A stretch of DNA of 8,644 nucleotides from Bacillota bacterium (GCA_030528765.1 JAUMYD010000075.1:1-8644); one strand, 5' to 3'; counted from the stretch's first letter, positions 1-5,463 are shown. Numbers and translations: made by a program. The notes: generated from the letters alone by a model not told the origin.

Positions 1-507
1 CGCGCGGGCAACATCCCCAGCAGCGACCTCAGCTTTTCCATCACCACCGGGAAGCTGATCTCCGGCGGGGAGATCAGCAGTGTGACAGTTTATGTCTATT
101 ACGAATGGGATTCCTTTACACCCCTTGCCTGCCTGGAGGATGCCATCAGCGTCATATGGGACGAGGATTTCATCTTCAAAGAGAATTCCTTCACCGCAAA
201 GCACTATTCCTTTGCCGACTCCCTGACGGAAGCCCTGAGCCAGCCTGACGAACAGAATCAGCAGGGTCTGGGCTGGTATATCGATCTGCAAAATTCTTCT
301 GCAGGCTCCTATGGCAGCGGCCATTTTTCCCTGCTTCCGAAGGCAAGCCTGCAGGATGGGACAACTTATCTATCCCAAGTGATCGCCAACTACGGCCATA
401 AAAAGCTTCCCTTTCAGGGCATATCTCTTAGTGCAGAGGACTTTGGCGTCCAAATTATAAATGACGATGCTTCCTGCGCCGCTTCTTCCTCTTTCCGGCA
501 CGATTAA
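1..507 (+). CDS. Unrecognised protein, 3' part only (5' end outside window)
   Basis: Frame 1 is open from the first base to a TAA at 505-507, giving 168 visible residues, so the gene starts upstream of the window. A GTG at 82 is in frame, but the 27 codons before it are open and read as normal protein with no ribosome binding site, so it is unlikely to be the start. The visible part is acidic and rich in aromatic and small residues, with motifs such as VYVYYEWDSF and SVIWDEDFIF that suggest beta strands. I see no membrane segment and no catalytic motif that I know, and I assign no function. The last dozen residues (ASCAASSSFRHD) are low complexity. The next frame carries convincing codon use up to the terminator, so the annotated end may be a frameshift artefact. 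It is the last gene of its transcription unit. Confidence 0.6.
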   Translation, partial: RAGNIPSSDLSFSITTGKLISGGEISSVTVYVYYEWDSFTPLACLEDAISVIWDEDFIFKENSFTAKHYSFADSLTEALSQPDEQNQQGLGWYIDLQNSSAGSYGSGHFSLLPKASLQDGTTYLSQVIANYGHKKLPFQGISLSAEDFGVQIINDDASCAASSSFRHD

Positions 508-625
508 GCGCCGGCCCATGAAGCTCCTTGCGCTGCGCCTGACAAAGGAAAGCAGCAGCCTGGTGGCCACAAACAGCTTCACCTACGACTGCCCCGAAAA
601 CAAAGGCTGTTATCCCATGGGATAA
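461..625 (+). CDS. Possible frameshifted C-terminal continuation of the 1-507 gene, or a 54-residue small ORF
   Basis: Frame 2 is open from just after a TAA at 458-460 to a TAA at 623-625. It could be read from ATG 461, 467 or 518, but none has a visible ribosome binding site. From about 495 the codons (CTG, AGC, GTG, GCC, TTC, TAC, GAC) look like those of real genes here. The peptide (for example MKLLALRLTKESSS, then NSFTYDCPENKGCYPMG) reads as protein rather than shadow. The stop codon falls inside the palindromic terminator. The simplest reading is that the upstream gene really continues in this frame and a +1 shift (true mutation, programmed shift or assembly error) occurred between 461 and 507. 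An independent small gene is less likely. Confidence 0.35.
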   Translation: MTMLPAPLLPLSGTIKRRPMKLLALRLTKESSSLVATNSFTYDCPENKGCYPMG

Positions 626-635
626 CAGCCTTTTT
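602..635 (+). terminator. Perfect palindromic intrinsic terminator, potentially bidirectional
   Basis: The arm AAAGGCTGTTATCCC is followed by its exact complement, making a 32-base perfect palindrome at 602-633. Further T residues run to 635. The flanking A and T runs make it usable on both strands. It closes the + strand unit that ends at 507 or 625. Because the palindrome is perfect, the RNA hairpin would have only a very small loop around CCATGG. Confidence 0.85.
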
Positions 636-715
636 GCATATCCTGGGCAGACAGCCCCATGCAAACCCCTGCCCCAGATTCGGCTTCGGAGCCGCAGAGA
701 AAAGGCTCTGCTCTA

Positions 716-736
716 TATACAGTCTATGTATACAGT
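716..736. repeat. Short direct repeat TATACAGT, 13-base period
   Basis: TATACAGT occurs at 716-723 and again at 729-736, and both copies sit in a similar CTAT context. It lies about 120 bases upstream of the promoter for the 57-residue gene. It could be a tandem operator, or chance in AT-rich DNA. Confidence 0.4.
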
Positions 737-754
737 ATTTTTATACTTTTATAT

Positions 755-800
755 TTTTCGCCATTATTTTTTTTGGTGCAGGCTGGGCTTTTGGCGAAAA
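755..800. repeat. Inverted repeat TTTTCGCCA / TGGCGAAAA
   Basis: Nine-base arms at 755-763 and 792-800 are perfect reverse complements, 28 bases apart, and TTTTT follows on the + strand. It may be a weak terminator, an operator pair, or chance. The long loop argues against an efficient terminator. Confidence 0.4.
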
Positions 801-854
801 TTTTTGTTCAAATAAATTTCACATTTAATTTCAGAAAAAGTTCCGAAAATTCGC

Positions 855-883
855 TTGACTTTTGACTTCTTTTCGGTTATCAT
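855..883 (+). promoter_or_regulatory. Sigma-A-type promoter for the 57-residue gene
   Basis: TTGACT at 855-860 and TATCAT at 878-883 are separated by exactly 17 bases, in an A/T-rich upstream context. A second TTGACT at 862-867 could pair with TATAAA at 883-888, but with a short 15-base spacer. Transcription would start near 890, about 50 bases before the ATG at 942. Confidence 0.7.
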
Positions 884-941
884 ATAAATAAGTTAAATTG
901 CTTCACAGAAAAACGGTAATATAGAAAGGACGTGAAGAAGC

Positions 942-1115
942 ATGTTCAAGCACAGCAGAGGACAGATTTTCACAGAGACGATGATGGAGGATAGAAGTCA
1001 TACTATGGATCGGAGCATTTCCCGCTTTTTTGATCCCTATTATTCCCCACTGGATGAGCAGTACGCACATGAACATGGTTCTTGGGCGGAATACTGCATG
1101 GAATGTGCAGAATAA
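942..1115 (+). CDS. Orphan 57-residue acidic small protein with CxxC end
   Basis: ATG at 942 opens a 57-codon frame ending in TAA at 1113-1115. A GAAAGGA ribosome binding site lies at 924-930, about 11 bases before the ATG, and a good sigma-A promoter lies at 855-883. The protein is acidic (11 Asp/Glu against 5 Lys/Arg), has five Met and four His (4, 20, 43, 45), and ends with a C52-M-E-C55 pair that could bind metal or form a disulfide. It has no membrane segment or signal peptide. It is monocistronic, flanked by non-coding DNA. I do not recognise a family. Promoter, ribosome binding site and clean composition favour a real gene. Confidence 0.6.
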   Translation: MFKHSRGQIFTETMMEDRSHTMDRSISRFFDPYYSPLDEQYAHEHGSWAEYCMECAE

Positions 1116-1388
1116 TATAGATTATTTGTTATCCTCTTCCTGCAACCCGTCCCTCTCCGGTACAGTAAATTCCACTAAAAGGTAAATCTTGTTAAACGAT
1201 CCAGGTAAAAGCAGTTGGCAAAGGGCAAAAAAACAATCTCCTTTCGAACAATGCCTCTTGGGAAAAACAACAGCACGCAACAGCAAGAGAAAAGATTTTT
1301 TCATTTTGTTTTCCACCTGCACAAGGAGGAAGATCCAAATCCTTCACAGCAAATCCTGCATCAATTTCCTGCCTACTTTTTATGGTTT
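1116..1388. other. Gene-free stretch after the small gene
   Basis: No frame here has a believable start, ribosome binding site and composition. Just after the small gene is an AT-only hairpin, AATAAT-atag-ATTATT (1111-1126). A perfect Shine-Dalgarno-like AAGGAGG lies on the + strand near 1323-1329, but no ATG, GTG or TTG follows at a usable distance, so it may be a remnant of a lost gene or chance. Confidence 0.55.
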
Positions 1389-1430
1389 GACAAAAGCGAT
1401 CTGGCGCAGGCCGGGTCGCTTTTGTCTTTG
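1389..1430. terminator. Long 17-bp hairpin terminator between convergent genes
   Basis: GACAAAAGCGA at 1389-1399 pairs perfectly with TCGCTTTTGTC at 1416-1426. The inside continues pairing (TCTGGC with GCCGGG, including G-U pairs) around a GCAG loop, for a 17-bp stem in total. The + strand continues with a T-rich TTTGTCCG tract. The A/T ends of the stem make it usable from both sides. It probably ends transcripts of the + strand small gene and backs up the minus-strand terminators. Confidence 0.65.
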
Positions 1431-1448
1431 TCCGTTTTTGATGCAAAG

Positions 1449-1477
1449 AAAGATCCCCGCTTTTTTGAAAAGCAGGG
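1449..1477 (-). terminator. Secondary hairpin terminator on the minus strand
   Basis: Bases 1455-1464 and 1468-1477 form a 10-bp stem (CCCTGCTTTT with AAAAGCGGGG when read as minus-strand RNA), followed on that strand by T-rich ATCTTTCTTT. One pair is G-U in minus-strand RNA but C-A in the + orientation, so the structure fits minus-strand transcripts. It lies downstream of the primary terminator. Confidence 0.45.
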
Positions 1478-1514
1478 CAAAAAACTTCAGCCCCTTCAGT
1501 GTCCCGGCCGGGCA

Positions 1515-1547
1515 CAAAAAAACGCCGTTCCCCTTTGGGTACGGCGT
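1515..1547 (-). terminator. Intrinsic terminator of the plsX-acpP-rnc block
   Basis: On the minus strand, ACGCCGT (1547-1541) pairs with ACGGCGT (1528-1522), with CCC/GGG inside after a T-T mismatch, and seven T residues follow (1521-1515). It begins nine bases after the stop codon of the last gene in the block, exactly where a terminator belongs. Confidence 0.9.
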
Positions 1548-1556
1548 AAATTTTGC

Positions 1557-1928
1557 TTATTCCGATGGAAGCGGCAGGCCAAAGCGGGCGCAGAGATCAG
1601 CCAGACCCTGCGCCACCTCTTCCCGGGAGAAATCATGCGCAGCCAAGTCCCCGTCACTTTTTTCTGCCAGCTGCTGATAAAAGGAAAGGCCCATCTCCAG
1701 GCAGGCCAGCTCCCCTTCCTCCAGCTGCTGAAAAAGAAAATCCTCTGCCTGGCCATATTCCCCGGCCTCCAGCAGAAACTGCAGCTCATTGTAAAAGGCA
1801 TCCAAACCGGAGGGGGCTTCCTCTTCTTCCCCGGCAGGCCAGTCCCGGCGAAAGGCTTTTTCCGGATCCATGCGCAGCGTGCGAAACAGGCCCCGCAGCT
1901 CCCAATCAAAGTTATCCGACATAGGCAT
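1557..1928 (-). CDS. Small acidic DUF6483-like protein encoded after rnc
   Basis: This 123-residue protein starts at ATG 1928-1926, which overlaps the rnc stop as TGATG, so translation is probably coupled to rnc. A second ATG two codons in is an alternative start. The protein is acidic and mostly helical in appearance. An EEEE stretch at residues 34-37 precedes a tetratricopeptide-like helical pair around FYNELQFLLEAGEYGQAEDF (45-64). A second pair follows, with SFYQQLAEK (82-90) and DFSREEVAQGL (99-109). The 'AEdfLF...FSREE...GL' pattern resembles the uncharacterised DUF6483 family of Clostridia from memory, without a search. It has no signal, membrane segment or catalytic motif, and its function is unknown. 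It is the last gene of the block, and a terminator starts nine bases after it. Confidence 0.75.
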   Translation of the reverse strand: MPMSDNFDWELRGLFRTLRMDPEKAFRRDWPAGEEEEAPSGLDAFYNELQFLLEAGEYGQAEDFLFQQLEEGELACLEMGLSFYQQLAEKSDGDLAAHDFSREEVAQGLADLCARFGLPLPSE

Positions 1929-2659
1929 CAGCCACTGATCTCCGGCAGCCAGCGTTCCTGCTCAGCCAGGGCAGCCGCAGCTGCGGCCATCTCGCTTTCC
2001 TTTTTGCTGCCGCCTTCCCCCTGGCCCAGCTGCACCCCATTGCAAAAGGCTGCACTGCGGAAGCGGGGCTTATGAGAAGGGCCGCTCTGCTCCAGCAGCT
2101 TATAGCTGACCCCGTGAGCCACCTTTGCCTGCACAAATTCCTGCAGCAGGCTTTTTTTATCCTCATAATCCTCCGGGCGCAGGCTGTCCATTCTTTCCCG
2201 GAATTGCTCCAGCAGCATTTTCTCCGCAGCGGAAAAGCCCCGACAGATAAAGACCGCACCCACCACGGCCTCGTAGGCATCTGCCAGCACAGAGGGGCGC
2301 AGGCGGTCTCCATTTGCTTCCGAGCCCCGGCCCAGACGCAGGCAGCGATCCAGGCCCAGCTCCAGGGCAGCTTCCCCCAGGGAGGCCTCGCAGACGATAA
2401 AGGCCCGCATCTTGCTGAGATCCCCCTCATGAGCCTGCGGATACCGGCGGTAGAGATAGGCCCCCACGATCATATCCAGCACGCCGTCCCCCAGGAATTC
2501 CAGGCGCTGGTTATCCCCCCTGCCGCCGGAATGCCCTTCATAAAAGGCCGGATGTGTCAGGGCCTGCTGCAGCAGGGCCCTCTCCTCCTGCGGGAAGGAA
2601 AGCTTCTCCGCCAGCCGCTCCAGAGCAGCCGGTTCATAAGCAGTGTTTCGTTTTTCCAT
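1928..2659 (-). CDS. rnc: Ribonuclease III
   Basis: This is a 243-residue double-strand-specific endoribonuclease, which in bacteria matures rRNA precursors and cleaves structured mRNAs and antisense pairs. The N-terminal nuclease domain carries the family signature NQRLEFLGD (50-58) with catalytic E54 and D58. E78 lies in HEGD, and D127 and E130 in LADAYEAVVGA. The first signature glutamate (E38 in E. coli) is Q51 here, a substitution I believe some homologues carry. The C-terminal double-stranded RNA-binding domain spans about 168-236 and ends with the expected GEGGSKKESEMAAAAAAL-type helix. The length is normal or slightly long. ATG 2659 is preceded by GAGG with an 8-base spacer and lies 4 bases after the acpP stop. 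The neighbours acpP and plsX are its usual ones in Bacillota, but smc, often next, is absent. Confidence 0.97.
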   Translation of the reverse strand: MEKRNTAYEPAALERLAEKLSFPQEERALLQQALTHPAFYEGHSGGRGDNQRLEFLGDGVLDMIVGAYLYRRYPQAHEGDLSKMRAFIVCEASLGEAALELGLDRCLRLGRGSEANGDRLRPSVLADAYEAVVGAVFICRGFSAAEKMLLEQFRERMDSLRPEDYEDKKSLLQEFVQAKVAHGVSYKLLEQSGPSHKPRFRSAAFCNGVQLGQGEGGSKKESEMAAAAAALAEQERWLPEISG

Positions 2660-2663
2660 AAGC

Positions 2664-2897
2664 TCAGCCTCGAATCTTTGCCAGGATCATTTCGCTCATT
2701 TCACCCAGATCACGGCAGGCCCCAAAGGCCTCATCATCCAGCTCCAGATCAAATTCATTTTCAACAGCCGTCAGCAGCTCCAGGAGTGTCAGAGAATCCA
2801 CTGCCAGCTCATCAAGGCTCATTTCCGGCAGCAGCAGGCTTTCATCCAAGTCCAGATACTCCATAAAAAGTTCCCGCAATCTTTCTTCTTCCGGCAT
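2664..2897 (-). CDS. acpP: Acyl carrier protein
   Basis: This 77-residue acidic protein carries growing acyl chains on a phosphopantetheine arm in fatty acid and phospholipid synthesis. The attachment site is S35 in the D34-S35-L36 motif, followed by the recognition helix ending in ENEFDLELDDE (46-56). I chose ATG 2897 because it gives the normal family length and has AAGGAG 12 bases upstream. A GTG at 2954 would add 19 residues, with no ribosome binding site and no match to the family. The helix after the serine reads TLLELLTAVENEF, so the Asp usual after DSL is Thr. That makes it somewhat divergent, and a secondary ACP is possible. Its position between plsX and rnc supports the housekeeping role. 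The 81-base gap from plsX holds a TATACT sequence (about 2935-2940) but no clear -35. Confidence 0.9.
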   Translation of the reverse strand: MPEEERLRELFMEYLDLDESLLLPEMSLDELAVDSLTLLELLTAVENEFDLELDDEAFGACRDLGEMSEMILAKIRG

Positions 2898-2978
2898 AAC
2901 GCAGGCACGCTCCTTGTTTCTTTCTATGCTATAGTATATCGACTTCCCCGGCACTTATGTTCCGGAGAAGGAGCTGCC

Positions 2979-3947
2979 TTACTGCACAGCCCGGCCAAGC
3001 TCCTCCACGAAACGGCTTTCCAGGCACTGGGCCGCCACCTCACAGGCACGCAGCAGGGCCCGCTCCTTACTGGAGCCGTGGCAGATGATACTGACACCGT
3101 TCACGCCCAGCAGGGGCGCGCCGCCGTACTCCTGATAATCCATGGATTTTTTCAGCTCCCGCAGGCCGGGCATGATCAGGGAAGCGCCCAGCTTCCGCAG
3201 CAGATTGGCACTGAGCTTTTCCTTCAGCATCAGCATCAGTGCGGCGATGGCACCTTCCAGGCTTTTCAGGGCGATGTTCCCGCTCATGCCATCGCAGACC
3301 ATCACATCATACTCCCCGTTCAGCAGATCCCGGCCCTCCCGGTTCCCCAGGAAATTCAGGCTGCTTTCCTGCAGCAGAGCAAAGGCAGCCTGCGTCAGCT
3401 TACTGCCCTTATGATCCTCCGTGCCGTTGGCCAGCAGCGCCACGCGGGGCTTTTCGATCCCCAGCACGCAGTGGGCATAGGTCGTCCCCATCTGCGCGAA
3501 CTGCAGCAGCAGCTCCGGCGTGCAATCCGGGTTCGCCCCCACATCCAGCAGCAGGCGGCCGCCCTGCAGGGTCGGCAGAACAGTGCCGATGGCCGGGCGC
3601 TGCACGCCCTTCACACGGCCCAGCAGCAGGGTGGCGGCAGTCATCTGCGCGCCGGTGCTGCCGGCAGAGACGATGGCATCCGCCTCCCCCTTCTTCACCA
3701 GCTCTGTGGCGATCCAGATGGAACTGTCCTTCTTCCGAAGCAGATTCCGCACATCCTCATCCATAGCCATCATGGAGCCGCAGGCCACGGGAAGGAGCTG
3801 CTTTGCTTTCGGCAGGCGAGCCAGCTCCTCTTCCCGGCCCACAGCCAGGTATTCCCATTCCGGATGCAGCTGCAGCAGCTGCTCCAGCGCCCCCAACGCC
3901 ACCTCGGGGGCATGATCTCCTCCAAGCAGGTCAATCGCAATTCTCAT
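2979..3947 (-). CDS. plsX: Phosphate acyltransferase PlsX
   Basis: This 322-residue peripheral membrane enzyme converts acyl-ACP and phosphate to acyl-phosphate, the acyl donor for PlsY in the first step of phosphatidic acid synthesis. The family blocks are in order: an N-terminal IDLLGGDHAPE (5-15; DAMGGD is more usual), MAMDED (60-65), RKKDSS (71-76), VSAGSTGA (93-100), LDVGANPDC (134-142), FLGNREGRDLLNGEYDVMVCDG (199-220), YGGAPLLGVNG (274-284) and CHGSS (289-293). I chose ATG 3947 because AAGGAG sits 7 bases upstream and the protein then starts with the usual MRIAIDLLGGD. An upstream in-frame start at 3986 adds 13 residues without support. It lies upstream of its substrate carrier acpP. 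A hairpin and a terminator-like element lie in its 104-base leader. Confidence 0.97.
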   Translation of the reverse strand: MRIAIDLLGGDHAPEVALGALEQLLQLHPEWEYLAVGREEELARLPKAKQLLPVACGSMMAMDEDVRNLLRKKDSSIWIATELVKKGEADAIVSAGSTGAQMTAATLLLGRVKGVQRPAIGTVLPTLQGGRLLLDVGANPDCTPELLLQFAQMGTTYAHCVLGIEKPRVALLANGTEDHKGSKLTQAAFALLQESSLNFLGNREGRDLLNGEYDVMVCDGMSGNIALKSLEGAIAALMLMLKEKLSANLLRKLGASLIMPGLRELKKSMDYQEYGGAPLLGVNGVSIICHGSSKERALLRACEVAAQCLESRFVEELGRAVQ

Positions 3948-3973
3948 TCGGATACTCCTTTGCATTGATTCGG

Positions 3974-3992
3974 CAGGCAGGGGCACTGCCTG
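3974..3992 (-). repeat. Small hairpin in the plsX leader
   Basis: CAGGCAG and CTGCCTG are perfect 7-base reverse complements around a 5-base loop, in the untranslated leader about 27 bases upstream of the plsX start. It may be an RNA structure or an operator. I do not see a recognisable FapR-type site. Confidence 0.4.
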
Positions 3993-4003
3993 TTTTCAAA
4001 CAT

Positions 4004-4034
4004 AAAAAAAGCCCGCAATGGAAGCATTGAGGGC
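4004..4034 (-). terminator. Intrinsic terminator or attenuator between rpmF and plsX
   Basis: On the minus strand, GCCCTCAATG (4034-4025) pairs with CATTGCGGGC (4020-4011), with one mismatch and a CTTC loop, and seven T residues follow at 4010-4004. It starts 17 bases after the rpmF stop. No good promoter is visible between it and plsX, so it may be partial, reducing plsX-acpP-rnc expression relative to YceD and L32. Confidence 0.75.
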
Positions 4035-4051
4035 CTTTCTTGATTTAAATC

Positions 4052-4243
4052 TTATTCAGCCTTAGCTTTCTTCACCACGACCGGACGGCCTTTATAATAG
4101 CCGCATTCCGGGCAGACATGGTGAGGCTGTTTCAAGGCATGGCACTGGGGGCATACAGCCAGAGCCGGACCATCGATGGTATAACGGGCCGCTCTGTTCA
4201 TGCGTCTGTTGGCCTTGGAAGTTTTACCCTTCGGGACGCCCAT
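4052..4243 (-). CDS. rpmF: Large ribosomal subunit protein bL32, zinc-binding form
   Basis: This 63-residue basic protein of the 50S subunit begins with the family hallmark MGVPKGKTSKANRR. It has two Cys pairs, C31-P-Q-C34 and C44-P-E-C47, followed by GYYKGR, forming the zinc ribbon of the C+ form. ATG 4243 has AAAGGAG 11 bases upstream. It follows the YceD gene by 51 bases, the classic YceD-rpmF pairing, with a terminator-like hairpin after it. No zinc-independent paralogue is in the window. Confidence 0.97.
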   Translation of the reverse strand: MGVPKGKTSKANRRMNRAARYTIDGPALAVCPQCHALKQPHHVCPECGYYKGRPVVVKKAKAE

Positions 4244-4294
4244 TGATTATTGCACTCCTTTCCGGTAGCTTCGGTGGCCGGCTGGCCCCGTAGG

Positions 4295-4804
4295 CTAGTC
4301 TTGATTCAATAAATCCTTTAACTTCTCCCAGCGGGGGTCGATCTCCTCCTCCCGACAGGAGCAGCTGTTTTCGTTGAGATTGATGCCGCAGTGCGGGCAA
4401 AGCCCCCGGCAATCCTCCCGGCAGAGAGGCTGCATGGGCAGGGAGAAAAAAATCTCCCCGGCGATGACCGGGCCAAGATCGGCCGCATCACCGCTGAGCT
4501 CATAAAGATCCTGTTCACCATCCCAATCCACTTGATTCCCCGAGACAAAGCAAACGGAGAATTCTCCGGCGGCAGGACTTTGGAAGAGCTGACCGCAGCG
4601 GCTGCAGGAAAGCTCGGTCATGGTATGATACTGCCCCTCCACGCGAAAAGAGCCCTCTGCATGGAGTGCCTGCCCCTGGCAGGAGACTGCTTCCTTCAGC
4701 TGAAACTCACCGAAGCCATAAGCAAGGGGATCCAATGCTTCTTCGAATTGAAATTCCAGTTTCCCACCGGGGATAAGTTTGATTTTGCTGAAATCTAATA
4801 TCAT
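4295..4804 (-). CDS. yceD: YceD family (DUF177) protein, linked to rRNA/50S biogenesis
   Basis: This 169-residue protein of the DUF177/YceD family (YlbN in Bacillus) is normally encoded directly before rpmF. Plant relatives are needed for 23S rRNA accumulation, so a role in 50S assembly is inferred. Cys pairs C67/C70 (SCSRC), the PLCREDCRGLCPHCGINLN block (127-145, including C128, C132, C136, C139) and a SCSC near 147-150 form the expected zinc-binding signature. The C-terminus DPRWEKLKDLL is typical. I chose ATG 4804 because the family starts close to MILDFSKIKL and because a perfect promoter lies at 4826-4854, which would put the longer in-frame start at 4867 outside the transcript. The leader would be only about 15 bases, with a weak GGGAACGG ribosome binding site. 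Confidence 0.92.
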   Translation of the reverse strand: MILDFSKIKLIPGGKLEFQFEEALDPLAYGFGEFQLKEAVSCQGQALHAEGSFRVEGQYHTMTELSCSRCGQLFQSPAAGEFSVCFVSGNQVDWDGEQDLYELSGDAADLGPVIAGEIFFSLPMQPLCREDCRGLCPHCGINLNENSCSCREEEIDPRWEKLKDLLNQD

Positions 4805-4825
4805 ATCGTCAACCGTTCCCGAAAT

Positions 4826-4854
4826 ATTATAGCGGTACACAGAGCAAATGTCAA
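4826..4854 (-). promoter_or_regulatory. Consensus sigma-A promoter for yceD-rpmF
   Basis: On the minus strand, TTGACA (4854-4849) and TATAAT (4831-4826) are separated by exactly 17 bases, a perfect match to both hexamers. It sits in the 63-base gap between the coaD stop and the YceD start. Transcription would begin near 4819. Confidence 0.9.
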
Positions 4855-4867
4855 GCGCAAGCTGCAT

Positions 4868-5380
4868 TTATTTCTCGCAGAAAGCATCTTTTCGGAGAGA
4901 AAGAGCCGGAAAACGCTGCTGCAGCGCCCGAAACACACAGGCAGGCACCATTTTTTCAACATCCCCGCCGTATTGGGCGGTATTTTTGATCAGGCTGGAG
5001 CTGATATAAAGGAAGCGGGCATCGCTCATCAGGAAGACCGTATCCACGCCCCCGTTCAGGCTGCGGTTCATCAGGGCCATCTGCAGCTCCCGATCAAAAT
5101 CGGAAACAGCCCGCAGGCCGCGGATGATGGAGGTGGCCCCCACCCGGTGGCAGTAATCCACCAGCAGGCCGGCAAAGGGCTCCACAATGATATTGGGATA
5201 ATCCGCCACAGCTTCCCGGGCCAGGGAGCAGCGCTCCGTGATATTGAAGAGCGTGTTTTTATAATTATCCTCTGCCACAGCGAAAATCACCCGGTCGAAA
5301 AGATGAGAAGCCCGGGAGGCGATATCCAGATGCCCTTCCGTGATGGGGTCAAAGGTTCCGGCATAAACCGCGATTTTCAT
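4868..5380 (-). CDS. coaD: Phosphopantetheine adenylyltransferase
   Basis: This 170-residue cytoplasmic enzyme transfers AMP from ATP to 4'-phosphopantetheine, giving dephospho-CoA, the penultimate step of coenzyme A synthesis. It shows the nucleotidyltransferase motif GTFDPITEGHLDI (8-20) with the T-x-G-H box, the RGLRAVSDFDRELQMALMN block (88-106), and ISSSLIK (127-132) followed by GGDVEKMVP (138-146). I chose ATG 5380 because the protein then starts MKIAVYAGTFDP, as in the family. GAGG lies 6 bases upstream. An in-frame start at 5416 adds 12 unsupported residues. Its own promoter lies at 5434-5462. The C-terminus, after about residue 155, is somewhat longer than usual. Confidence 0.97.
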   Translation of the reverse strand: MKIAVYAGTFDPITEGHLDIASRASHLFDRVIFAVAEDNYKNTLFNITERCSLAREAVADYPNIIVEPFAGLLVDYCHRVGATSIIRGLRAVSDFDRELQMALMNRSLNGGVDTVFLMSDARFLYISSSLIKNTAQYGGDVEKMVPACVFRALQQRFPALSLRKDAFCEK

Positions 5381-5433
5381 AAAAAGCCTCGCAAAAAGAG
5401 AATAAGCCTGCTGCAAAACAAAAATACGGTGGT

Positions 5434-5462
5434 ATTATATACCAGGCTCGCCCAAGTTACAA
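5434..5462 (-). promoter_or_regulatory. Sigma-A promoter for coaD
   Basis: On the minus strand, TTGTAA (5462-5457) and TATAAT (5439-5434) are 17 bases apart. The start of transcription would be near 5427, leaving a leader of about 47 bases before ATG 5380. The -35 directly abuts the T-run of the arcC terminator. Confidence 0.75.
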
Positions 5463-5463
5463 T

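Larger units (their letters stand above)
636..854. other. Gene-free AT-rich intergenic stretch
   Basis: No credible gene lies here on either strand. The left part holds a small hairpin, CGGCT-tcgg-AGCCG at 681-694. The middle is very AT-rich with a direct repeat (716-736), a short AGTAT-tttt-ATACT palindrome (734-747) and a longer inverted repeat (755-800). It is the upstream region of the promoter at 855-883 and may hold its control sites. Confidence 0.6.

Noticed and set aside
1215..2075. + strand open frame of 286 codons across the terminator region and the end of rnc
   Set aside because: It runs through three hairpins and antisense to two supported genes, with biased, low-information composition.
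2643..3968. Long + strand open frame (441 codons) antisense to plsX, acpP and the start of rnc
   Set aside because: It is Gln-, His- and Ala-rich, as expected from reading CTG/CAG-rich genes backwards, has no ribosome binding site, and covers well-supported plsX and acpP genes.
3948..4003. FapR operator upstream of plsX
   Set aside because: The short palindrome at 3974-3992 does not resemble the FapR consensus I know, and no promoter overlaps it.
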